Assembly: GCF_001695835.1 (NCBI RefSeq)
Contig: NZ_MBSO01000034.1
Span: 1 to 64,000, forward strand
From: Ensifer sp. LC11
GTDB taxonomy: Bacteria; Pseudomonadota; Alphaproteobacteria; Rhizobiales; Rhizobiaceae
Direction of reading: 5' to 3'
DNA length: 64,000 bases
Every line of letters begins with the position of its first letter. The first letter of the stretch is position 1. This document shows positions 58,226 to 64,000 of the stretch, one piece after another. The position numbers were made by a program, and so were the translations under genes. The notes beneath the pieces were generated by a model that worked only from the letters and a program-made list of their open reading frames with translations, did not search any database and was not told where the DNA came from.

Positions 58226-58259
58226 CCTGTCTCTTGATCGGCTGCGATCAAGAGACAGG
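58226..58259. repeat. 14-bp perfect inverted repeat resembling IS50/Tn5 inside ends
   Basis: CCTGTCTCTTGATC and GATCAAGAGACAGG flank GGCTGC. The first 13 bases from CTGTC match the inside end of IS50 (CTGTCTCTTGATCAGATCT) as I know it. No transposase, and no clear 9-bp target duplication. It could be a collapsed IS4-family remnant or a plain hairpin between convergent genes. Confidence 0.6.
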
Positions 58260-58330
58260 CGCAGGAGGCTGACAGGAACCAGTCCAAGGATGGCGGCAGA
58301 CGAAGCGGTCGTCACGGCCGTCAGCCAAGG

Positions 58331-59017
58331 TCATTTCATCTCGACGACCTTGCCGTCTTCGATCGTGACGCGGCGATCCATCAGGCTTGCGAGCTCATGA
58401 TTGTGGGTAGCGATCAAGGCCGCCAGACCCGACTGGCGCGCGAGTGCTTCCAGCGCCTCAAAGACATAGCCGGCGGTCTCCGGGTCGAGATTGCCCGTCG
58501 GTTCGTCGGCGAGGAGGACGAGCGGCGCGTTGGCCACAGCCCTCGCAATCGCGACACGCTGCTGCTCACCACCGGAAAGCTCTGCCGGACGATGTTCGGC
58601 GCGGTGGCCAATCCGCATGTAGTCGAGCAGCGCCCTTGCCCGATCGGCGGCTTCCGCCTTCGGCAGACCGGCAATCAGCTGCGGCATCATGATGTTCTCG
58701 AGCGCCGAAAACTCCGGAAGCAGGTGGTGGAACTGGTAAACGAAGCCGATCTCGTTGCGGCGGATCGCGGTGCGCTTGTCGTCGCTGAGGTCGCCACAAG
58801 AAACGCCGCTGACCAAGACTTCGCCGGCGTCAGGACGCTCGAGCAAGCCGGCAACATGCAACAATGTCGACTTTCCGGTTCCCGATGGCGCCACCAGCGC
58901 CACCGTCTCGCCGCTTCTCAGCGTGAAATCCGCCCCTTTGAGGATCGACAGAAACGTCTCGCCCTCCCCGTAGTGTCGCTCGACGCCGGAAAGCTGCAGT
59001 GCCACGCGCGCATTCAT
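58331..59017 (-). CDS. lolD: Lipoprotein-releasing ABC transporter ATPase LolD
   Basis: Cytoplasmic ATPase that drives release of outer-membrane lipoproteins to LolA. The 228 residues show Walker [10 protein letters not shown] (the first Gly of GxSGxGKS is Ala), Q-loop [19 protein letters not shown], signature [14 protein letters not shown], Walker [14 protein letters not shown] and the H-loop ATHNHEL. It starts 16 bases after lolC and is last in a proS-lolC-lolD unit. Confidence 0.94.
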   Translation of the reverse strand: MNARVALQLSGVERHYGEGETFLSILKGADFTLRSGETVALVAPSGTGKSTLLHVAGLLERPDAGEVLVSGVSCGDLSDDKRTAIRRNEIGFVYQFHHLLPEFSALENIMMPQLIAGLPKAEAADRARALLDYMRIGHRAEHRPAELSGGEQQRVAIARAVANAPLVLLADEPTGNLDPETAGYVFEALEALARQSGLAALIATHNHELASLMDRRVTIEDGKVVEMK

Positions 59018-59033
59018 TCAGGTGATGTCCTTG

Positions 59034-60344
59034 TCATTCGTAACGCAGAGCCTGCACCGGATCGAGGCGCGAGGCACGCCAGGCCGGGAAGATCGTGGCG
59101 AGGAAGGAAAGGGTGAGCGCCATGACGATGACGAGCGCGGTCTCATCGGCATTCATGTCGGCCGGAAGCTGGCTGAGGAAGTAGAGCTCCGGACTGAAGA
59201 GCGTCGTTCCGGAGATCCAGGAGAAGAACTGCCGGATGGATTCGATGTTGAGGCAGACGATGACGCCAAGCGCCACGCCGGCCACCGTGCCCGCGACACC
59301 GATCGCCGCACCGGTCATGAAGAAGATGCGCATCACCGACCCGGAGGTCGCACCCATTGTTCTAAGGATTGCGATGTCGCTGCCCTTGTCCTTCACCAGC
59401 ATGATCAGGCCGGAAATGATGTTCAGCGCCGCGACCAGTACGATCAGCGTCAGGATCATGAACATCACGTTGCGCTCGACCTCGAGCGCCGAGAAGAAGG
59501 TCTTGTTGCGATCGCGCCAGTCGGTGATGAATATCTGCCGTCCGGCGGCATCCTCGATCGGCTGGCGCAGCTCATCGACGACATCGGGATGTTCAACGAA
59601 AATCTCGATCGACTGCGCAAGTCCGTCGGCGTTGAAGAAGAGCTGGGCTTCTTCCAGCGGCATGAAGATGATCGTCGAGTCGTATTCCGACATGCCGATC
59701 TCGTAGATCGCCGAGACGGTATAAGCCTTGACACGCGGGTTCATGCCAAGTGGCGTCACGTCGCCGTTGGGCGAGGTCAGCGTGATCGTGCCGCCGACGC
59801 TTATGCCAAGCTGTTCGGCCATGCGCGAGCCGATCGCGACACCGGAACCGGAAGCAAATCCGACCAGATCACCGGACTGGATATGGTCTGACACCGACTT
59901 CATCTTGCTCAGGTCGTCGGCGCGGATGCCGCGCACCAGCGCACCGGTCGAACTGTCGCCGATGCCCTGGGCAAGCACCTGGCCCTCGACCAGCGGGATC
60001 GCCATGGTGACGCCCTTGACGCCCGAAAACTTGGTCGCAAGGTCAGCGTAGTTGTCGAGGGGGCCGTCGATCGGCTGGACGATCATATGACCGTTGATGC
60101 CGAGAATGCGGGAGATGAGCTCGGTGCGAAAGCCGTTCATGACGGCCATGACGATGATCAGCGTGGCAACACCGAGCATGATGCCGATGAAGGAGAAACC
60201 GGCGATGACCGAAATGAAGGCTTCCTTGCGCCTGGAGCGCAGGTAGCGCCAGGCCACCATGCGCTCGAAGGCGGAAAAGGGACGGCTGGAGGACTTTTCA
60301 GGCTGTGCTGCAGCCTGCACCTGATCTTCAGTCACGGCGGTCAT
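59034..60344 (-). CDS. lolC: Lipoprotein-releasing ABC transporter permease (LolC/LolE family)
   Basis: Inner-membrane partner of LolD. The 436 residues have four membrane helices and a large periplasmic domain after the first. FERMVAWRYLRSRRKEAFIS and VIAGFSFIGIMLGVATLIIVMAV at the start and the final LSFLATIFPAWRASRLDPVQALRYE are diagnostic. Only one permease gene is seen, as in other alphaproteobacteria with a LolF-like homodimer, so the C or E label is formal. Confidence 0.93.
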   Translation of the reverse strand: MTAVTEDQVQAAAQPEKSSSRPFSAFERMVAWRYLRSRRKEAFISVIAGFSFIGIMLGVATLIIVMAVMNGFRTELISRILGINGHMIVQPIDGPLDNYADLATKFSGVKGVTMAIPLVEGQVLAQGIGDSSTGALVRGIRADDLSKMKSVSDHIQSGDLVGFASGSGVAIGSRMAEQLGISVGGTITLTSPNGDVTPLGMNPRVKAYTVSAIYEIGMSEYDSTIIFMPLEEAQLFFNADGLAQSIEIFVEHPDVVDELRQPIEDAAGRQIFITDWRDRNKTFFSALEVERNVMFMILTLIVLVAALNIISGLIMLVKDKGSDIAILRTMGATSGSVMRIFFMTGAAIGVAGTVAGVALGVIVCLNIESIRQFFSWISGTTLFSPELYFLSQLPADMNADETALVIVMALTLSFLATIFPAWRASRLDPVQALRYE

Positions 60345-60363
60345 CCTGCCTTCCCTCGCCTCA

Positions 60364-61692
60364 TCACTTCGTTGCGATCAGCTTGTTGATCGCCGCTTCG
60401 ACGGTCATCGTCTCGCGCTCGCCGGTCTTGCGATCCTTGAGCTCAACTTCGCCACTGGCGATCGAGCGCGGACCAACGATCACCTGAACCGGCACGCCGA
60501 TCAGATCGGCCGTTGCGAACTTCGCACCGGCGCGGTCGTCGCGGTCGTCGAGCAGGACGTCGAATCCTGCCTTGCCGAGCTTCGAGTAGAGCGTCTCGCA
60601 GGCGCCGTCGCAAGCGGCATCGCCCGCTTTCATGTTGATGATCACGGCATCGAACGGCGCGATCGACTTCGGCCAGATGATGCCGTTGTCGTCATGCGAG
60701 GCTTCGATGACCGCCGGCACGAGACGTGTCGGGCCGATGCCGTAGGATCCCATGTGCACGGCGTGTTCCTTGCCGTCGGGCCCGAGCACCTTGGCGCCCA
60801 TGGCTTCGGAATACTTGGTGCCGAAGTAGAAGATGTGGCCGACTTCGATGCCACGGGCAGACACTCGGTCGCTCTCGGCAACCGCATTGAAGGCAGCCTC
60901 GTCGTGCATTTCAGACGTCGCGGCATAGCGCGAGGTCCACTTGTCGAAGATCGTCTTCAGACCCGCGACATCGTCGAAGTTCGTGTCTTCGCCGGGAATG
61001 TCGAAGCCGAGGAAATCCTTGTGGCAGAAGACCTCGGATTCACCGGTGTCGGCAAGGATGATGAACTCGTGGCTGAGGTTGCCGCCGATCGGGCCGGTGT
61101 CGGCGCGCATCGGAATGGCGCGAAGGCCCATGCGGGCGAAGGTGCGCAGATAAGCGGCGAACATCCGGTTATAGGCGTGCTCCGCCCCCTCCCGGTCGAG
61201 ATCGAAGGAATAGGCGTCCTTCATCAGGAATTCGCGCGAGCGCATGGTTCCGAAACGCGGACGGATCTCGTCACGGAACTTCAGCTGGATGTGATACAGA
61301 TTGAGCGGCAGATCACGGTAGGACTTCACATAGGAGCGGAAGACGTCCGTGATCATTTCCTCGTTCGTCGGACCATAGAGCATCGGCCGGTCCTGGCGGT
61401 CCTTGATGCGCAGCATTTCCTTGCCATAGGCATCGTATCGACCGCTCTCCTGCCACAGCTCGGCAGACTGGAGCGTCGGCATCAACAGTTCGATCGCGCC
61501 GGAACGGTTCTGTTCCTCGCGAATGACCGCATTGACCTTGTCGAGAACCCGCTTGCCCAGTGGCAACCAGGTATAGATGCCCGAGGACTGCTGCCGGATC
61601 ATACCCGTGCGGAGCATGAGGCGGTGGGAAACGATTTCCGCTTCCTTGGGATTTTCCTTCAGGATGGGCATGAAAAAGCGGGACAGGCGCAT
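60364..61692 (-). CDS. proS: Prolyl-tRNA synthetase, short alphaproteobacterial type
   Basis: Charges tRNA(Pro). The 442-residue form has class II motifs: motif 1 in [20 protein letters not shown], motif 2 in [20 protein letters not shown], motif 3 in [18 protein letters not shown], and an anticodon-binding domain at the C terminus ([21 protein letters not shown]). The editing domain (INS) of long ProRS is missing, as usual in this class. First gene of proS-lolC-lolD, gap to lolC 19 bases. Confidence 0.95.
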   Translation of the reverse strand: MRLSRFFMPILKENPKEAEIVSHRLMLRTGMIRQQSSGIYTWLPLGKRVLDKVNAVIREEQNRSGAIELLMPTLQSAELWQESGRYDAYGKEMLRIKDRQDRPMLYGPTNEEMITDVFRSYVKSYRDLPLNLYHIQLKFRDEIRPRFGTMRSREFLMKDAYSFDLDREGAEHAYNRMFAAYLRTFARMGLRAIPMRADTGPIGGNLSHEFIILADTGESEVFCHKDFLGFDIPGEDTNFDDVAGLKTIFDKWTSRYAATSEMHDEAAFNAVAESDRVSARGIEVGHIFYFGTKYSEAMGAKVLGPDGKEHAVHMGSYGIGPTRLVPAVIEASHDDNGIIWPKSIAPFDAVIINMKAGDAACDGACETLYSKLGKAGFDVLLDDRDDRAGAKFATADLIGVPVQVIVGPRSIASGEVELKDRKTGERETMTVEAAINKLIATK

Positions 61693-61979
61693 AATGGGTT
61701 CCAGAACTAGATGAACGTCGCACTATCGGCGGATTCGGGCGAAATGACGTTGAGCTTGGGTCCGGCTCTACCTGATGATTGGCAAAGGCGACCGTTGCTT
61801 CTCGGGTCGGGCTCTCCATTTTCCCTTCCAGCAAAAGCCGGCAGGAACCTTTATGAGCCTTGCGTTCATAGCTGCTTCGCAGACGGAAGAAAACCCTGCT
61901 CGCTGCCATACCGGCAGAGATCGCATCCCGCGGATTTTGAGGGAAAACGCAGCGCCGAGCCTGCGTCAAAAGAGCACGC

Positions 61980-62009
61980 TAGTAACAGGATTGCGACAGG
62001 AATTGTCAA
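61980..62009 (-). promoter_or_regulatory. Candidate proS promoter
   Basis: Minus-strand TTGACA (62009-62004) and TTACTA (61985-61980) are 18 bases apart. The resulting leader of roughly 280 bases to proS is long, and I found no T-box or other known element in it. Confidence 0.5.
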
Positions 62010-62210
62010 CGGGAATATTTTACCCGACTGTAGCAAAAATGCAAAAAAACAGGATGACAGCGCCCAATGTTTGGGCTAATTTCGGCTCACAAAACAGGCA
62101 TGAAGACTAAATTCTTGCCGACTTTCGCGGTCAAGTCTTGGGAGGATAAGATCTTAGGCGCGCCTGGTCGCTGCCGCCGGAAACGGATTAAAGATCACGC
62201 GAAACTTGAA

Positions 62211-62239
62211 AAACAAGGCTTTCAGCCTTGTTTTTTTTT
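62211..62239. terminator. Strong bidirectional terminator
   Basis: AAACAAGGCT-TTC-AGCCTTGTTT is followed by a run of nine T on the plus strand, and by TTTTTC on the minus strand. On the minus strand it can end the DUF1467 transcript. On the plus strand it has no known gene to serve. Confidence 0.88.
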
Positions 62240-62274
62240 GCTTTTCTCAAACTCCCGCAGCGACGAAGCAGCAT

Positions 62275-62300
62275 CCAAAATTGAACTATGTCAATTTTGG
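62275..62300. repeat. 10-bp perfect inverted repeat after DUF1467
   Basis: CCAAAATTGA and TCAATTTTGG flank ACTATG. The AT-rich arms look like an operator rather than a terminator, though they lie 145 bases past the DUF1467 stop. Confidence 0.6.
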
Positions 62301-62444
62301 GTCCGTCAATACTACAATTTCTCTGGTTCTGTCTGAAGGTCGATGTCGGGGCGCCAATTCCGGCGGGCAATGCCCCTGAAATCCATGGGGACAAGATCTG
62401 ATCGGCACACGGGCCCGTTCGACCGGTCCGGCGCGACCAAAATC

Positions 62445-62714
62445 TCAGTAAAACTTCGGGTAGAAGCGCGGAAGGGAATCGATGCCGTAGCCAAGCCTCA
62501 CAGACACGACGTACCAAGCGAGCTGGATCGCGGCTGCAATGATCGTCGTCAACAGCACGACCCGCTTCGCGTTGAACTTGGCCGGTGCGCTTTCGACGCT
62601 CCCCGGCACGACGTTATTTTCTTCGGCCTGCGTGCGCACTCCCAAGGGCAGAACCGCAAAGAGCGTGATCCACCAGATGATGAAGTAGATGGCAAAGGTC
62701 GAAAAAAGCGGCAT
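62445..62714 (-). CDS. DUF1467 family membrane protein
   Basis: An 89-residue protein with two membrane helices (FAIYFIIWWITLFAVLPL and VVLLTTIIAAAIQLAWYVV) and the family loop GVRTQAEENNVVPGSVESAP. Found next to complex I, rnj, mce and proS genes in many Alphaproteobacteria; function unknown. The arrangement here (mce then DUF1467 then proS, all minus strand) agrees. Confidence 0.9.
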   Translation of the reverse strand: MPLFSTFAIYFIIWWITLFAVLPLGVRTQAEENNVVPGSVESAPAKFNAKRVVLLTTIIAAAIQLAWYVVSVRLGYGIDSLPRFYPKFY

Positions 62715-62842
62715 TCCCTGCTCCCGTTGAAGACGACCGGCAAAACGGCAGAAAGCGCATTTCGCCGCGACTTCCGCGACATTCTGTCCGCCTTATAGCG
62801 CCGCCGGTCGCATCACACAAACGGCCTTCGCGCGGTCAACTG

Positions 62843-63247
62843 TCACACCTCTTCGAGTTCGATCAACGTACCCTGGAAATCCTTGGGGTGAAGGAAGAGC
62901 ACGGGCTTTCCGTGCGCGCCGATCTTCGGCTCGCCATCACCCAGCACACGCGCTCCCGCGGCACGCAGTGCATCGCGCGCCGACAGGATGTTTTCGACCT
63001 CGTAGCAGATGTGGTGCATTCCGCCTGAAGGGTTCTTTGCCAGGAAAGCCGCGATCGGCGAGGTCTCGCCCAGAGGCTCAAGGAGCTCCACCTTGGTGTT
63101 GGCAAGCGTGACGAACACGACGGTCACGCCATGCTCCGGCAGGGCCTGCGGCTCGGTCACCGAAGCGCCGAGCATCGAACGATAGCTTTCGGCGGCCGAG
63201 GCAAGATCCGGTACGGCAATGGCGATGTGGTTCACTCTTCCAAGCAT
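62843..63247 (-). CDS. mce: Methylmalonyl-CoA epimerase
   Basis: Interconverts (2R)- and (2S)-methylmalonyl-CoA in propionate breakdown. The 134-residue VOC-fold protein has the metal ligands and catalytic acids in RVNHIAIAVPDL, VELLEPLGE, GGMHHICYEVEN and FQGTLIELEEV. It precedes DUF1467 on the same strand and follows rnj. Confidence 0.94.
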   Translation of the reverse strand: MLGRVNHIAIAVPDLASAAESYRSMLGASVTEPQALPEHGVTVVFVTLANTKVELLEPLGETSPIAAFLAKNPSGGMHHICYEVENILSARDALRAAGARVLGDGEPKIGAHGKPVLFLHPKDFQGTLIELEEV

Positions 63248-63315
63248 TGCAATCCTCCCGCTACGGGCGATGTCCCGTAGCCATACCGCTTATAGAGCCG
63301 AGCGCCGGCAGCCAA

Positions 63316-64000
63316 TCAGACTTTGGTGACAAATGCCGTCACGATCGGCTTCTTGCCCCAGATCTGGTTGGCGGTGCTGCGAACGGCGCGGCGGACGGCC
63401 TCCTGCAGCATCGCCAGATCCTTGCGTTTCGCGCGCGGAATGCTCTCGACGGCGCCGAGGACGGCGTCATAGAGCGTGTCCTCCATGTCCTCGCCCTCAT
63501 CATCGAACTCCGGCAGGCCGATCGCAACGATGTCCGGATCGCCAAGGAAATCGTAACGGCTGTCGAGCACGACATTGACGGCAACATGGCCGGCAAAGGA
63601 GAGCTTGCGACGCTCGCCGATGCCCATTTCCTCGAAATCGCCGATGAGGCTGCCGTCCTTGTAGATCCGGCCATGCGGGGCTTCGTCGATCACCTCGGCC
63701 GGCCCCGGGGCAAGGCGCAGCATTTCACCGTTCCGCAGACGCGGGACGTTTGCGATGCCCGATTGCCGGCCAAGCTCCCCATGCGCCGTCAGATGCGCCG
63801 CCTCGCCATGAACAGGCACGAGGATCTGCGGGCGCAGCCACTGATACATCTGCTGCAGCTCGGTGCGACGCGGGTGGCCCGACACGTGCACAAGCGCCTC
63901 GCTGTCGGTGATGATGTGGATGCCCTGCTCGACCAGGCCGTTCTTGATGTCGTTGATCGCCTTTTCGTTGCCCGGGATCGTACGCGAGGAAAACACGACC
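63316..64000 (-). CDS. rnj: Ribonuclease J, C-terminal part (cut by window edge)
   Basis: 5'-3' exo- and endoribonuclease of the beta-CASP MBL group. Only the last 228 codons are present; the N terminus lies beyond 64000. Visible are the beta-CASP end VVFSSRTIPGNEKAINDIKN, the MBL closing motif VHVSGHPRRTELQQMYQWLRPQ with PVHGEAAHL, and the C-terminal dimerisation domain (PHGRIYKDGSLIGDFEE onward). With rne and rnr it gives this window three major RNA-decay nucleases. Confidence 0.94.
   Translation of the reverse strand, partial: VVFSSRTIPGNEKAINDIKNGLVEQGIHIITDSEALVHVSGHPRRTELQQMYQWLRPQILVPVHGEAAHLTAHGELGRQSGIANVPRLRNGEMLRLAPGPAEVIDEAPHGRIYKDGSLIGDFEEMGIGERRKLSFAGHVAVNVVLDSRYDFLGDPDIVAIGLPEFDDEGEDMEDTLYDAVLGAVESIPRAKRKDLAMLQEAVRRAVRSTANQIWGKKPIVTAFVTKV

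Larger units (their letters stand above)
62010..62444. other. Non-coding region with orphan terminator and palindrome
   Basis: 435 bases without a plausible gene between the proS promoter and DUF1467. It contains the terminator at 62211 and the dyad at 62275. A small RNA on the plus strand ending at 62239 is possible but no convincing promoter was seen. Confidence 0.5.

Noticed and set aside
58218-58268. 9-bp target duplication around the IS50-like palindrome
   Set aside because: The flanks CGCAAGTTC and GCGCAGGAG do not match, so transposition cannot be shown from this copy.
61313-61969. Minus-strand 218-codon frame overlapping the start of proS
   Set aside because: Its second half is out-of-frame proS and the first part has no ribosome site or known motif.

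Overview
The window is a piece of a GC-rich alphaproteobacterial core chromosome, most likely Rhizobiaceae (Ensifer/Sinorhizobium or a close Rhizobium relative). Supporting this are direct-repeat SOS boxes (GTTC-N7-GTTC), a divK-pleD pair, an RNase E with a long acidic insert in its S1 domain, an NDUFA12-type complex I subunit, GatCAB, short alphaproteobacterial ProRS, and intergenic palindromes of the rhizobial mosaic type (CTAGAGC... and GCGTTCATATGAACGC). There is no prophage, CRISPR array, intact insertion sequence or obvious island. Assignments come from reading motifs and gene order, without database searches.

Layout. 1-5 kb: start of tuf behind tRNA-Gly and tRNA-Tyr, rlmB, a secreted protease-inhibitor-like protein, azoR with a divergent LysR regulator, tRNA-Thr. 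5-15.4 kb: nadK, prfB with its programmed +1 frameshift, PBP1a, AmiC amidase, rne with a long structured leader. 15.4-31.5 kb: aminotransferase, DsbA-like protein, aroQ-accB-accC-aat, DUF2155, NDUFA12, two GNATs, gatB, DUF1294, a YjhX-like protein, a MASE1-GGDEF cyclase, another GNAT, gatA/gatC, UPF0173 hydrolase, ruvX, and a small membrane gene pair. 31.5-46.3 kb: AEC carrier, AidB-like dehydrogenase, then a long rightward run pyrB-pyrC'-plsY-dprA-topA-rnr-DUF983-Nudix-MFS-rpmG. 46.3-53 kb: candidate sRNA, pleD-divK, DUF3572-HAD, GNAT, dinB, L,D-transpeptidase. 53-64 kb: dnaE, an SOS-controlled 28-residue membrane peptide, two small proteins, proS-lolC-lolD, DUF1467, mce, and the end of rnj.

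How it fits together. The genes serve translation (tuf, tRNAs, prfB, GatCAB, proS, aat, rlmB, rpmG), RNA decay (rne, rnr, rnj), envelope growth (PBP1a, AmiC, L,D-transpeptidase, LolCD, PlsY), replication and repair (dnaE, dinB, topA, dprA, ruvX), pyrimidine and fatty-acid precursor supply (pyrB, pyrC', aroQ, accBC), and cell-cycle/c-di-GMP signalling (divK, pleD, MASE1-GGDEF).

Most interesting points: (i) an unlisted 28-codon membrane ORF upstream of dnaE with a LexA box inside its promoter spacer, by analogy with Caulobacter SidA a candidate SOS division inhibitor; (ii) the pyrBC-type operon encodes a dihydroorotase-like protein that has lost most expected metal ligands; (iii) a candidate trans-acting sRNA between rpmG and pleD with a CCTCCC loop; (iv) a 14-bp inverted repeat matching the inside end of IS50/Tn5.
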